From Sweltsa coloradensis (lineage: Eukaryota > Arthropoda > Insecta > Plecoptera > Chloroperlidae), in assembly GCA_024449915.1 (NCBI GenBank), contig JAMZAV010000301.1, positions 620,001 to 684,000 on the forward strand: DNA of 64,000 nucleotides. The letters run 5' to 3'. The notes below the pieces were generated by a model. It was given only the letters and a program-made list of their open reading frames with translations, was not told where the DNA came from and ran no database searches. Below are positions 44,657-56,590 of the stretch, piece by piece. Each line of letters opens with the position of its first letter. The stretch's first letter is position 1. A program made the translations under genes and the position numbers.

Positions 44657-44825
44657 TATTCGATTTTGATAGTCGGGAAACACGTACGTGGAATTGTTGA
44701 TATTTAAAACAATTAAGAAATTAAACAATCTCGTTGGTCTAGTTGACGCCTACCTGGAATGTGGTAGATCTGGGTTCGAACCCCGGTCGGGATGGATTTT
44801 GTTATTTCTGAATTGTATTAAATAT
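44657..44825. repeat. SINE-C: minus-strand tail fragment plus plus-strand tRNA-headed copy
   Basis: The plus-strand part starts TCTCGTTGGTCTAGTTGACGC (44732). It has a CTACC/GGTAG arm, the B box GGTTCGAACCC (44773-44783) and the body GGATTTTG..TTTCTGAATTGTATTAAATATTAACC. Left of it, AGTCGGGAAACACGTACGTGGAATTGTTGATATTTAAAAC is the complement of the family's 3' end. The tRNA-like part is well preserved, but D-arm and acceptor pairing are poor, so it is not a functional tRNA gene. Confidence 0.7.
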
Positions 44826-44829
44826 TAAC

Positions 44830-46280
44830 CATTTTATTAATTAAAATAATATGTGTTGGAATGAAACAAAGACAACACACACTGCTTCAATTAACACTTA
44901 GTCACGTGTGAGACTCGCCCAACTGGGAAAGCAGTTCCAACTGGAGTCACCCAACTGATCTACACGGGACCAACACTGGACCTGTTATGTTCAAGAAACT
45001 TATTCAGTCAGTTGTGATTCGTGGTTAGCTTAGCTTAAAATTATGCAATGAACGAATATGTGTTCTTGCTTACATATGCAATACCTGGTCTGAAACCCTC
45101 AAATGTAGGATGATTGTATTACGGGGGGAGAAAAACGCGTCTTGGTCTAAGTTGAAACAGTATTTTCAGCTAGCTTGAGTGTGTTAAATCGAGACGTATG
45201 TTTCCATACTTTAGCTTAATTTGTCTCATCATTTAATTGTTTTTAAAATAAGTACTATTCCCATCAATTATATACCCCGTCTCAAAATGATTTCCACTAT
45301 ACCGTCGTTATTTATTTCGCTCTTAAGAAACAAACATTTACAATGATTAATGATTACTCACTGGAACCTAATATAACACAAACATTTCTGTAACTATTGT
45401 AGACTATCAAACATTGTCCAAAGTTTAAACCTTGAAACATTAGTTTTGAAGTCTAAAAACGTTTTATTCGTCGACGTATGAATTAATTATGTTAGCATTG
45501 CGTGTTTAAACCCATGGGTGGGCTAGAGACGATAACGAAACATTTCAAAAAGCCTAAATAAAATTCAAGACACGTTTCATTATATATTTATAAAATATTA
45601 TCGCACATAAATCTGAGTAGTCTGACACATTTAAGTCCTGCCAAGTTCATATTGCATAAAACATGTTGTGCTGTGCAACCACATTTACCAAAGATAGGCC
45701 TAAAAAATTAATGACAATAATTCAATTTGTGAAATCAGTAATATCGTTACAAAATAAGGATAAAACGTCAAACGAACAGTGATAAAAAGGATAAAAGATA
45801 TAAAATGTACCCAATTAAAAATGCTTTTAAACTAAGTCAGTACTATTAATTGCATTTACAGACTGAAACCGCTACTTTATTTGCAATGAAATGTTTAAAA
45901 ATACCTAGGTAGGAGATTGAATGTGTCGGTTTATCAAGCACATCACAAGCTTTTCCTGGTTATGAAATGTAAAAAAATTTCCGTTAACGCATTCGCGTCT
46001 TCCCCAAAACCATCATCATCTTTGATCACGAGTTTTCCTCCAAGGTCCTCTTACCACCTGCATGATCATCAAACAAACCATGGGTCCAAAAATCATTCAG
46101 ATGACTTTTAAGTGTTTCATAAGTCGAGTCAGAGCAGAGAAACGCCACTTAAACTATGAATTCTATACCAGCCACCCCCGATTCAAACCCGAAGATTTCT
46201 TACTAGTTTTCCCTCAATAATATTCAAATTCTAGGGTTAATATATCTACTAACACCGCTCGGCAGAGTTTATTAGTATCT
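44830..46280. other. No recognisable feature
   Basis: AT-rich. The short open frame 45917-46111 has no supporting evidence. Confidence 0.45.
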
Positions 46281-46410
46281 ATGCTTTGGACATTCCTTCA
46301 TCACTATCAGTACCGAACAATCAGAGTGTCACTTAAAGAGGGTCATGCTCTGGGCATTCCTTCATTACTATCAATATCCGAACAATCAGAGTGTCACTTT
46401 AAGAGGGTCA
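46281..46410 (+). repeat. Tandem duplication, two units of about 65 bp
   Basis: ATGCT.TGG.CATTCCTTCAT.ACTATCA.TA.CCGAACAATCAGAGTGTCACTT.AAGAGGGTCA occurs at 46281 and 46345 with several substitutions. Confidence 0.88.
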
Positions 46411-46819
46411 CACTTACGTGTAGTGGTCATTCATGCGAAAAGTTAAAAAAAAGTGTGATGAATAATGACACTGATAACAAGCACATGAGAAGCCAGGCAA
46501 CCCATGGGTCGTATATTATCCCTATCAGACCGATAAACGTTTGACGGTGGAGTAAAAGTCGCTTGATCTATAGTCCTTCAACTTGTGAAATCACAGACTA
46601 TTACCAACGTAGTAGAACTAAAAGCTTTTCGCTGGAATACCCGCTTTAGGGTGCACATCAGTTTTACAAGGTGTGGCCCCTTCAGATGATTAACTAGGTG
46701 CTTGAAATATTCGGCTAAGAAGAGATGTTCACGAGATTTTAATGGAACGCAATGCCATACTTCATCTATGACTGGCTATGATTAAGAAAAATCTTGGAAA
46801 ATTCCTTTTTTAGTCTAAG

Positions 46820-46915
46820 TTGCAGGTGGCGGGAATTAAACCTAAAACCTCCCGAATCAGTCACACGTTGAAACGACGTGCTCTTTATGTCGGTAAGGTG
46901 ATAAGTGTACGACGT
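46820..46915 (-). repeat. tRNA-like SINE head, diverged
   Basis: The complement reads CACCTTACCGACATAAAGAGC .. GTGACTGATTCGGGAGGTTTTAGGTTTAATTCCCGCC. It has an A-box-like start and a B-box-like GGTTTAATTCC with GATTCGGGAGGT before it, as in SINE-B. The body is not recognisable. Confidence 0.5.
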
Positions 46916-47799
46916 CATTGACGAGCCCCTATGTACGCGTCCAGCCCTGGTGGTGTGCATGATCCCTATTCCGCCTATAAAGCAATGGTATCGCCTTGTC
47001 GCGTGATCTATCCCACTGACTTGTGAAAGTGCAAGTAGATCGCCGTTCCCACCTTCAGAGAGAAAGAATCGATTCACCATTCTATTTATAGAAACACCTC
47101 TATGCTCAGGCAAACTTAATACACCGACGGAGAAATTCCTCCAAAGTCAAAACTCTTCAAGTTTAAAACTAATGTTTCATTACTTTCAAAAATACCTTAC
47201 TTTATTAAAGAAAGTTTTCTTCGCCCACAATAATATATTTTGGTGTAAATTCGCAATACAACACGACAACAAAAAGATCAAAACACGAGGAAATGTGTTT
47301 TCTGAGAAGATACGACGCTATGTTGTAGAATTATTATTGTGTCGTGGAAAGTCTACCTTGTTCAAAATAAGCCACGCCAATAAATGATCTCTCTTTGTTG
47401 TTTACGTAAACAAACATTATTGAATCCGTGGCATTCACTGTGCCCAAGTCGTCGTATTAAATGTTGGGGAATTTGTATTGAAATGGAAATGGATGAAAAT
47501 GTTCCGATTTGTAAACAGCCAATTGATGTTTGACGATAAAATAATATTGATTCTTGTCCCCCTTTTGTCAACACCAAAACACTGATGTCGCTGTTTACAA
47601 ACAATATTACGCCAAATTAAACAATAATACATTGACGGTGTTTTTTTTCGTTTACTTTCACATTTTACCCAATTTGTACGTGACCAGCGCGTCATAGATG
47701 ACATTGCATCTACTTTTTCTAGACGGTGAAAATAATACGGACGCCAGTGCACTTGTTATATACATTTAGTTGTAATAACGACAACGGGAGTATCCTAAA

Positions 47800-48060
47800 C
47801 AGGGAGCGAAGCCACTTTATCGAAATATTTCCGAAGGTTTCAAAATAAAATACTTCGCTCTTTGGTGGAGGTGCCGGGTTCCTAGTCCCCTGACCGACAG
47901 AGTGACACCAAATCATTATGTGTCATATTTGTGGAATTGTAATATCAGCATGAGAAAGTAAATCAAGGGTAAAGTTCGGTTTTATCGTTAGACATACACA
48001 CACAAACGGACGGGCAGAGAATGAATACCAATAGACAATATCGCTCCATAATTAGTAAAA
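47800..48060 (-). repeat. Family-D related element around TGGTGGAGGTGCCGGG
   Basis: The 16-mer is at 47863-47878. To its right, CCCCTGACCGACAGAGTGACACCAAA .. ATACACACACAAACGGACGGGCAGAGA ends near ATCGCTCCATAATTAG, comparable to the right end of 37936-38175. To its left is GGGAGCGAAGCCACTTTATCG. Confidence 0.55.
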
Positions 48061-49138
48061 ACGTGGTTCTATTTAGCGGTATTTCTTTTATAACAATTCT
48101 CATTGCACATTTTACAAAACAAAGTTGCACATTGCACAACTATAGTTAATTACCTAAGGGGGTCACAGCAGGTAAAACTGATATACTCTACATCTTACAA
48201 GATTTTTTAATGCTATGCTTTATTTTTAATCGTATTTGTTTGTATTATCATTTTTATATCATTGTATATTCGTTACTTTTGAGTTTGAGATGCTAACTTA
48301 CAATTACACAACTTTCAATACTTATTTTATACCAAAGTGTTATATGTATGTAAGCTATCAATGATAGTATAAATGACATCTCATTTCAAGTAATTAATAC
48401 ACACATAATAGTAAGCCCTGGCCTATATTTGTAGATATTCTAAAACGCTTTGTGCTAGGAGGTACAGTACCGGTCATTTAAAAGCGACTTCGTATCAACG
48501 TTTGGCGAAACCAGTTTGTGCCCCAATCCTAAACTTCTCGCGCGGGTCGACAGTAATTCCCAATTTCCGGCCCGCGCTCCAGGATTCGCTCCCGTCGGAT
48601 CAGGGAAGACACACTTTACTTCCAGGGGATGGTAATGTAATTAAAACACGAGATCAAAGAAAAAAGTATGAATTTAACTCTTTCGACGCATCTTGGTTTC
48701 GCGGAGAAACTCTATTAAAATATCTCGCGTCTCTGTTGGAAAAGATGAGGTGGGGGGGGGAGGACGTGGATCTCAGGGAATGTATATTTTGAAGGAGAAA
48801 GGTTTCACGACTGAAAAATGCAATATCTCTCCAAAAAGCTAACAGACGTCATGTACATCAGGAAAGAAAGGGATTTATTAATGCTATCCAATGTGACATT
48901 AGTGAGGTCCAATGTGAACTGCTGCTTATTACATAGAACATCACGATGTATTCCCGAAATGTTTAGTATTCGATCTTGACATATAAAATTTATAAGTTAT
49001 AAAACAATAGAATAAAAGTAGCAGGAGCGTATACATTTAACGAATTTGGGTTCTGTTTATAAGTCCAAACAACATTAAAACACGTCGGGAAATTCCGCTA
49101 AAGCGCCCTCCCGGCGTGAGGAGACCCAGGATAAAGCC
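48061..49138. other. No supported gene
   Basis: A 96-codon frame (48502-48792) lies in a locally GC-richer stretch. It begins without ATG in good context, no family resemblance is visible, and it is not called. Confidence 0.4.
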
Positions 49139-49215
49139 CCGAACGAGCTGACATTTATTTCTGGACAGAAATAAAAATTACCAATTCCACCTCGAGAGTG
49201 TTTCCGAACCACGAA
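49139..49215 (+). repeat. SINE-C 3' end fragment
   Basis: AAATTACCAATTCCACCTCGAGAGTGTTTCCGAAC matches the 3' end of the family at 58350-58385 (complement: TTAACAATTCCACCTACGGGAGTGTTTCCCGAC). Confidence 0.6.
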
Positions 49216-49264
49216 AACAACTAGAACAACCCTTATTCTTGTTGTTAACAACCCTTATTCTTCC

Positions 49265-49620
49265 CCGTCTGGGCCCGGGTAGAATTGGCCCAGAGCATGG
49301 CTCTGCTAATCGTAAAAGGCGATTCAAGAGAAAAAGTCCACCTCGCAAACATCAGCTAGTATAAGAGCGGAGTATATAAATACTGCTCGAAACTAGAGGC
49401 GAGCTCTGGCAATCGTCGTCGGGGACCTTGTCCTCTTCCCTTGACGACCCCCCGGCGACGATGACAACGACACAACGAACGATGACAAAGACGATGACGA
49501 CCGCGACGTGAGAAACCCCCCTTCCTCCCATTACCCGTGGCTGGTTCTGACCAGCATGGGCCCCTCCTTCCCTCCCCCCCTTAGGCTAGAGTGGTGCATT
49601 ATGACCTAACGGTTGACGCG
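49265..49620. repeat. Composite GC-rich repeat with GACGATGAC simple sequence
   Basis: GGCCCGGGTAGAATTGGCCCAGAG .. CTGCTAATCGTAAAAGGCGATTC is of a type often found in SINE or LINE 3' regions of invertebrates (general knowledge). Then comes GAAACTAGAGGCGAGCT, shared with 31017, then a degenerate GACGATGAC run (49455-49505) and C-rich tracts. No gene is supported. Confidence 0.45.
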
Positions 49621-50826
49621 TCCTTAATCCAAATAAACCAATAAACCCTTATTCTTATTCATCAGCTTACTTGCTACAACTTGGAGAAGAGTTAAGCCAC
49701 GAAACAAGCACTCTCTATTGATGCGCATTATAGCTTGCAATCCTTATAATCAATCAATGTATAAATCTAATGAGAAGAGATAAAATGATAAACAAAAACA
49801 ATTTAGAAATCGAATCCAATGCCATCTATTTAGAACTCCAAAGAAAGTTTGCCGATATGGCGTCATCTTCGTGCGAGTTCTTGCTGTTCAGAGGCACCTT
49901 ATATAATAATATACTGATCGCTATTGGACATACGATGCCGCCATGGAACAATAATATCATAATATACCCTCAATTGTAATTATGGAATAATTGTGCCCGA
50001 TAGGGGTAGGTCACACGCTACGTGTGAGACAAAATGGGGAGGTGTCTTATCATACGGTAAACCAAATACTTATTAATACAATCCAAATATTTCAAGACAA
50101 ATATAAATATATTTAAGAATGTTTTTGTTTAATAAACTTTGAGAATCACCTACGCTGAACAATTTTAGTAGGTAAATTAGTAGTTTCCATTGAAAGGTCC
50201 TCAACTCCAACACAAATTGGCACAAATGAAAGAGACTTCCTTAAAATATGTCTCTTGTTTACGAAAATTGTCCTCTTTGATAGATGAAAGGGAAGCAATT
50301 TAATAACAATTTCCGTGAATTTGTGACAAGGGAAGTTCATTTAGTAATGAACCAAGTCTAGTCTCGCAGACAGGAGTGAAGTGTTTTTCTTTACATCCTT
50401 CGTTTGAAATCTTGATTTCCTCATCGTCAAGTAAAGCAAACAAGAAGCTGTACTTGTTGCCAGCTTGCATGTCACCGGAAGTATGAAGGGGTTGTTTGTG
50501 GACATGTTAAATACCCGGCATACGTTTGAAGTACGGGTGAAATGCGGATGTGGTGACACAAAGACCGTAAGTAAGTAGGCGTACTGATATCTCAATGTTC
50601 TTATCACTTGCTACATAACGAGCACACACAATCAGATGATTAAATACAATACTTGCCATTGCTATGATGATATAAGTTATGTTTTACTTTTATCAGATTA
50701 AGGTCACGTTTATCCAGGCTTTCACTTCCAATAATCGTTTTTATCACGTTGCTTTGTAGTGCAAATTTTTGTAAAAAATATTTTCACATTTAAATTACTA
50801 TCTCTAAAACATTATTTCACTTGCAG
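49621..50826. other. No recognisable feature
   Basis: AT-rich. Open frames at 49770-49979, 50146-50340 and 50341-50607 have no supporting signals. Confidence 0.45.
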
Positions 50827-50905
50827 TGCGCAACGAGTGTATGCTAATCGAATACGCCATAATTTTGAAGAAAATAGCAATGTTTGGTGGAGGTGCCGGG
50901 TTACA
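50827..50905 (-). repeat. Family-D' fragment with TGGTGGAGGTGCCGGG
   Basis: GTATGCTAATCGAATACGCCATAATTTTGAAGAAAATAGCAATGTTTGG.. matches the region before the 16-mer at 42690-42750. The 16-mer is at 50885-50900. Confidence 0.7.
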
Positions 50906-51677
50906 TGAAAGCATAAAGATTATTTAAAATAATTGGTTAACACCAGAGAAATCTATTTATCATTTAAACCAAATATCCCGATAATCAGAAATTTTTCATA
51001 AACAACATTTTTTCTCGGTCTCTTCCCTATCGGATAGTCGAAGTTTTATTTTGTTACAAATATTATATTTTGACAAATAAAACTGCAATATAGACTTGTA
51101 AGCAAATTAACTGTTTATTTCCGGTTATGTAATTCGAACAATTAAGTAACCTTCTGAACTGGAATGTAGTGCTTGCAAGCACTTTTCCACCTCTATTTGA
51201 ATAAATTTATTTGCCATTGTTTTTGTTTGTTAAGACGTTTTAATAGTATTTCAATCAATCTTCGAAATTATTTAATAAAGATTTCTATAAAAGATACTGG
51301 ATTTAAAACAAATTTTTTTAAGTCAATCGTTTCCTATCACACTCACAATTTTCCTGACAACAGTAATCAATTTAAGATTGAACGAATTTTATAACCAACA
51401 TCAATTCCAAGAGGTATTGAAGAGTAAAAGTAGGTAATTTAAAACGCTTGATGACTTTAATATGGATTGACATCATTACATTTTTTTTCAGTTTAAGATT
51501 AAAGTAATAAAACGTTTATGTAACATCAATGTTTTCACACTACAAAATCAATAGGCTTATTAACAATTTTTGTTATTAGACCCTCTATTTTTCACTGTAT
51601 GCATATTTGATGTTTGTTAATATCTATAAGACTATAACTGTGGTTTGTCCAGTAATAATAAACTTACAAAATGATAG

Positions 51678-51935
51678 TGTTGGCTCGAGCGTTAAGCCCG
51701 CGACTCTGATTCGAGAGGTCCCGGATTCCCATCCCGATGAGACCGACAATCCTGACTAAAGGTTTTCCCCGAGGTTTTCCTCGGTCGTTAATGCGAATGC
51801 AAGGGATTGGGTCCTCTTAAACAGCCATCGGGCATTCCTTCACAATTGACCTAACTCTAATATACCTAGTTAAGAGTAGCATGCATAGCACCCTGCACAG
51901 GTTTCCTACGAGAAAATAAAAATAAAAAATAAATA
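51678..51935 (+). repeat. SINE-B, tRNA-derived SINE
   Basis: Head: GTTGGCTCGAGCGTTAAGC (A-box region), CGACTCTGATTCGAGAGGTCCCGGATTCCCATCCC (anticodon-like arm and B-box region), GATGAGACCG. Body: ACTAAAGGTTTTCCCC..GTTTTCCTCGGTCGTTAATGCGAATGCAAGGGATT..AAACAGCC. Tail: AAAATAAAAATAAAAAATAAA at 51913-51933. It aligns with the minus-strand copy at 63295-63520. The anticodon-like triplet is CTG in the best pairing, but isotype assignment is unsafe. Confidence 0.75.
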
Positions 51936-52063
51936 TACAAACAAAATTATAATTTTCCGTTATCTTGTAAAACAAAGATTTTGATCTATTGGTGTAGATG
52001 TTTGTTGGTAGTTCGATTTCAATTTCTTGTTTGATGAATGATAATAATTACACATTCATGCCA

Positions 52064-52142
52064 TATGCGGGATTCAAACCCACGTTTCTTTAATTTCCGT
52101 GCATCGGACTTGACCTGGTAACAACATGCACCACCGCAGATG
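52064..52142 (-). repeat. tRNA-like SINE head
   Basis: The complement reads GCGGTGGTGCATGTTGTTACCAGGTCAAG .. GTGGGTTTGAATCCCGCATATGG, with a B box GGTTTGAATCC and an A-box-like TGGTGCATG. The acceptor arms do not pair, so it is not a functional tRNA. Confidence 0.55.
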
Positions 52143-52679
52143 ATTATCTGTGACCTTCTAGAATAACAAACCGGTTAAACCAGAAAAGGGTTACCGCTGC
52201 TATTATTGTTGTTTTTCAAATCCACCCCTCAACCCTAGAAGTCCATGAATCCGCTCAGAAAGAGTGCCAACCTATGTAACAGACATGAATCTCGGCGGTT
52301 TATATGATAAGACAACACCCCTCTCTTAGTTTTAGATGGGTCGTGACTTTGCGAAGCTTTCGTGAGGTAAGGTCAAGAAGGGTTTTAAAGTATGTTTTCA
52401 AGTCCAACGCAATTTGGTGTAAAACACTTTCAAAAAGTTGTTTTGATAGTATTCAGTAACTTTGCCAACAAAATTTGTATAATCTATCAATGCATGCTTG
52501 TTTAAATCTGTTTCAAACACGTAACAAATAACAATTTTTTTACTAACGATGAACAAATAATAGTGTAACAGCCCAATGAGACTAAACATTTCCAGTTCAT
52601 CATCGTACTGCGAAATACGCCGAATTTGTAATACCCTGAACTTTAATACTCATTGCAACAATCTATAGACGCAAATTAA

Positions 52680-52820
52680 AATATATATATATATGGATTG
52701 TTGTAGGTTTTCGCGGCCCGTCATAGGATAAAAACAAGGATCTTGGGTAAAACCAAGCCCAGGTTCTGCCCTGGTTCATCTTATTTTCGACGCGGTTTTA
52801 CCCAAGATCCTTGTTTTTAT
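52680..52820. repeat. 27-bp-arm hairpin inserted in TA repeats
   Basis: ATAAAAACAAGGATCTTGGG.. (52728-52754) is the perfect complement of 52794-52820; the 39-bp loop contains a smaller dyad CCCAGG..CCTGG. The left flank is (AT)n at 52680-52694 and the right flank is the long (TA)n tract. It is MITE-like with TA as the probable target. Confidence 0.85.

Positions 52821-52824
<4 letters not shown>

Positions 52825-52870
<46 letters not shown>
52825..52870. repeat. (TA)n microsatellite, 46 bp
   Basis: Uninterrupted TA dinucleotides after ACACA. Confidence 0.97.
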
Positions 52871-52873
<3 letters not shown>

Positions 52874-53200
52874 GCATGAAAATTTAGCGTTTTAGGTTAT
52901 TCATGCTAAATCAGTGAGTATAAATTCTTAAAAACGCTACAAAATGCTAAATTTACTGAAAATAAGGTTTACCTATACCAATTGAGAATTGGTTTAGCAT
53001 TGTATTCTAACGTTTAAAGTGACTACATTGAATTGAAATGTTCCTATAAAGCATAATTTGAATTCATTCCCAATTAAAAATACAAGAAACTCTCCACATT
53101 TGGGGTTTTGGTGGAAAGAAGAAAATTAATGCTACAAAATGCTAAATTGGAAAAATTAATGCTAAATATTCAGAATATAAATGCTATTTTTTCATAGCTC
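52871..53200. repeat. MITE-like element with imperfect terminal inverted repeats
   Basis: The left end GAGGCATGAAAATTTAGC and the right end GCTATTTTTTCATAGCTC are imperfect inverted repeats. Both outer flanks are TATA, consistent with TA target duplication (Tc1/mariner-type). The word ATGCTAAAT recurs four to five times inside. No transposase. Confidence 0.65.
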
Positions 53201-53209
53201 TATATATAG

Positions 53210-54950
53210 GTATATAATAAAAGTGCAAACTCGATTTGCAATAATTAACGATTTGTAAGTGGATTGATTCTTAATTAAATTGATTTTTGTATTCCCAATT
53301 ATGGTTTTTATAGCTATCGGAAACCTTCTTGCGCTAATGCAAAAAAAAAAAAAACAAGGGTAACAGCTTTAATTTGTGAACTTTATACTGTGTGAAGACA
53401 GCAAATTAATTATCGATAATAAAGTATTATAGAGAAGATCTTTACAGTCGAAGTTAAAATTGTAACGGTTGTTATTAAGGTCAAGTATCGATGTTAATGT
53501 AAATGTCGACATTGAAAACAAAAAATTACTGCCCGAATATGTGACGGCGATTGTTATTTTTTTTGTAAAATTGGTTAAAATTGCTATTTTTCAGGCGACA
53601 GTTATCCGCCAAACAAATATTAATACTAACTATTTCCGTCCGCGAGTTCAGCATAAAGGTTGGGGCTACCCTGAGGCGGGACAAGGCGAGATATTTTCGT
53701 CATATCAGACTGACTTAAAAGGATTTAAATTTTATTATTAATTTACTCTGCCCATACATTTTGTTTTTCAGGTGCTTTTATTATAAAAAATAAATAATAA
53801 TAAATAAAATGTTTAGAAAAGAAAAAAGAATAACCTTTAGATTACAAAAATAATAACTTCGCACATCTTTCTCCTGTACTCCTAGTGACGTGCGGCTCAA
53901 TTTCTTCACGTTTGGAGTGTACAAAGTTGTGTCGTTCAAGGCCCGCGAACTAACGCTCAATGCTTGCCAGCTCAGCTACCTAAAGCGAGCTGCTAATTAG
54001 AACCGGGGGCACTTTTAGAAAATTACATATTCCTCGTAGACAGACTGAAACTCGTCATTTCCGGCAGTGAAATCGACTTCGGAGTCAACTTTACTAATTT
54101 GAATTTAATTAAATTTTTCATAGAAAAGTTGGCAAATCCAATCAACTGTAAAATCTGTATTATATTTTCATTGGCTTTTCATATTTCCACGAGGTTTGAT
54201 TTTGTATTAATTTACAATATTTAATTAACTTCAATAAGTAAAATAATTAATTTAGTTTGATTGTATAATTTAATTGTATTTGAGTTTGCTGCTGCAACCG
54301 CGAAAGGTTGGAGGAACCCACAATGATTGCGTCAAAGAATATTCGTGACATTTATCTTCCATAATACAAGAGTCACGTAATACGTATTACGTTCATTCAA
54401 CGAATATACCCCTACCCTTCATCCTAAAAAGTCAGTCAATTACCTGTAAGGATAACAATTGTTCAACTAAATCTGAGTTTAAATAAATCCATATACGAAA
54501 ATAGTTATAGGCCTATATCAAAAAATTAATTATTTTTATTTAAAGATAAGATATACCCCCACGTCATGGTTTCGTTCGTACATAAGGGGATGCAATGAAT
54601 AAATGTACGATCAATGCCCCTCCCCGTGTCAATGTTACAATCCAAATGTCAAAATAATAAGCGACTAGAAATGATTAAGATTTTTTGCAAAGATACGTGC
54701 TTTAAATTTTGTTTAAAATGGCCAGCCAACAAATTGAAACTATTTGTACAAATTTTGTGGTTTTTCGTTTTCAAGAAAGCATCAAAATATGGAAGATCAA
54801 AGCTAATCAGGTCTCCGTCATCATTAATTTTTACACTCCTGCGCCTAGTTGAAAGATTTCAAGTGTGTAATGTACGCATACTTAGAAATTCGTCATCAAT
54901 TTCCGTATCTTTAAAAGCAGGATATTCTTATTATTTAATGTGTTCTTCCC
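53210..54950. other. No recognisable feature
   Basis: AT-rich. Frames 53469-53741 and 54614-54973 have no family resemblance or splice support. Confidence 0.4.
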
Positions 54951-54959
54951 GTGGTACTA

Positions 54960-55172
54960 ACTCGGGCTCTTAATGATGAATCTACCCCGGGTTTTACGAC
55001 GCATGTAGTAAAGAGGGAAGGCGTCGCAATATCCTTATTCTCTCCGGGCACTAAACCGAGGAAGGTGATTACGACCGTTACTCAACGCGGCGACCTAGAT
55101 TGGCTTAGTAGGAAACACGGCCATGCTTCAATCACGATCAGACGAAAAACCAAGCCCCGATTTGATCGATAA
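54960..55172 (+). other. GC-richer open stretch, doubtful coding remnant
   Basis: From about 54951 a frame is open to TAA at 55170-55172, with balanced base composition unlike the surrounding AT-rich DNA. The peptide ends ..SRKHGHASITIRRKTKPRFDR. No known domain was recognised, and no convincing acceptor precedes it. Confidence 0.12.
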
Positions 55173-55478
55173 ACCAATACAAGTTTAATCTCGTGCATCC
55201 AGTATTTAAAATCCATTAGGCAACATTCGATAAATGCAATTTGACCTGTCAGGGCCAGGATCAGTTTGATGGGCAGCGTACAGGTGGAAAGAGTAGAGAT
55301 CAGAGGCAATCAGACAATCAACGACTATATCAAAACGGGACACATTTAATCTAGTTATCGAATTTCGCCGGAATTTAACATTCCGTTCAGTTTTGATATT
55401 AATAAAAGGGGTTAAAAAATTGGAAACATTTACGTTGGGTGCAGGAGTCAACATACATTTTTATAACGTTTTTTTGTT

Positions 55479-56050
55479 TGGATGAGCAAAGCGAAGACTT
55501 CAATTTCACTGACCCCCCAAAAAAATTTAGCTCGGGTGTTTTTTTGTTTTTTTTGTTTTTCGGTCTGTTTGTTCGCGTTCTACTGGGCAAACGACATATG
55601 CGATCTTGATGAAAATAATAGGGGACCTTCGAAATTTTTAAACTTAGACTTGCCACGTTTTTGGGTATAATCAAAGAAATATTTCTCATGAATATCGTAC
55701 TTTTACGATTTTTTTCGATTTTTAATGCGATATTTTCGTGACATTTGTGCCGATTCTGACCAAACGGGTAGGACTTCAACGTTCATATTTCACACGGACA
55801 TTAAGGTTATGGTGATGTAGTACCTTTAGAAAGAAAAAGTTGAAAAGTTATCCAGAATCCATAGAAATAAAGGTTTCATTATAAGTTTTTTTGTGGAATA
55901 TACAAGTAACAATATAAACTTGACAACAGTCATCTAGAATGCGTTCAAAAAGAACTTACAAAAGAAAAGAGGTCCCACACAAACTAAAAACTTATTAAAA
56001 AAGCTCATCCATCAACGCGACTACAAAAAGCGTTCGCGAAGCGGCCTAGG
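55479..56050 (-). repeat. Family C element, complete copy
   Basis: On the minus strand it starts CTAGGCCGCTTCGCGAACGC, GTAGTCGCGTTGATGGATGAGC and ends TTCGCTTTGCTCATCCA. All body blocks of the family are present once. The frame 55399-55779 (-) is the read-through also seen in copies at 18256 and 28521. Confidence 0.88.
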
Positions 56051-56590
56051 ATATAAATAAAATAACGTTGTGAGTTATGCACCCACCACCAACTCCGCGT
56101 CTGGCCCCCACTGTTGAATAGAAATAGCAGCTCAGCGCTCTTGTTATTGAGGTGATGTTATCGAAAGCTTGAATGAAACGGAATTGACGTGATCAAAAAG
56201 TCAATAACGATTTTCTATTATATTGTTACCTTCCCTGCTGCAATTGATATATCGTTATAACAAGGCTGGAAAACATACTATGGGAAAATCTTGTAGAAGT
56301 AAATAATAAGAAAATCATCGCCCACATAAATGATCGAGGGTTTTACAGGCTTGCAACAGGTGTTTAAACCGAACGCGAAGCCGCAAGATTATGATTTATT
56401 TGTTTAGCGACACATCTACCTTATACAGCGGCGGATCACAAAATGAATGCAGTTTTACCGTTCACATGCATATCGTTTCGATCTAGTTCCCAAGCTGCAT
56501 TTATCTTTTTGGATATTGTTGTATGGACCTGTTTCTTACATGAGAACACGAATTATATGAATAATCTATTAAAAAAATACAAAAATTACA
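56051..56590. other. No recognisable feature
   Basis: Unique AT-rich sequence. Confidence 0.45.

Noticed and set aside
44732..44800. tRNA gene candidate with GGTTCGAACCC box
   Set aside because: Arm pairing is incomplete and the sequence continues into the SINE-C body shared with 58475.
48502..48792. 96-codon frame on the plus strand
   Set aside because: No ATG at its start, no family resemblance, and a G9 run inside; considered chance.
18256..55779. A conserved small protein encoded at 18256 (+), 28521 (-) and 55399 (-)
   Set aside because: The similar peptides come from copies of the family-C repeat. The frame contains a variable poly-A/poly-K stretch and differs in start and end; other family copies are closed.
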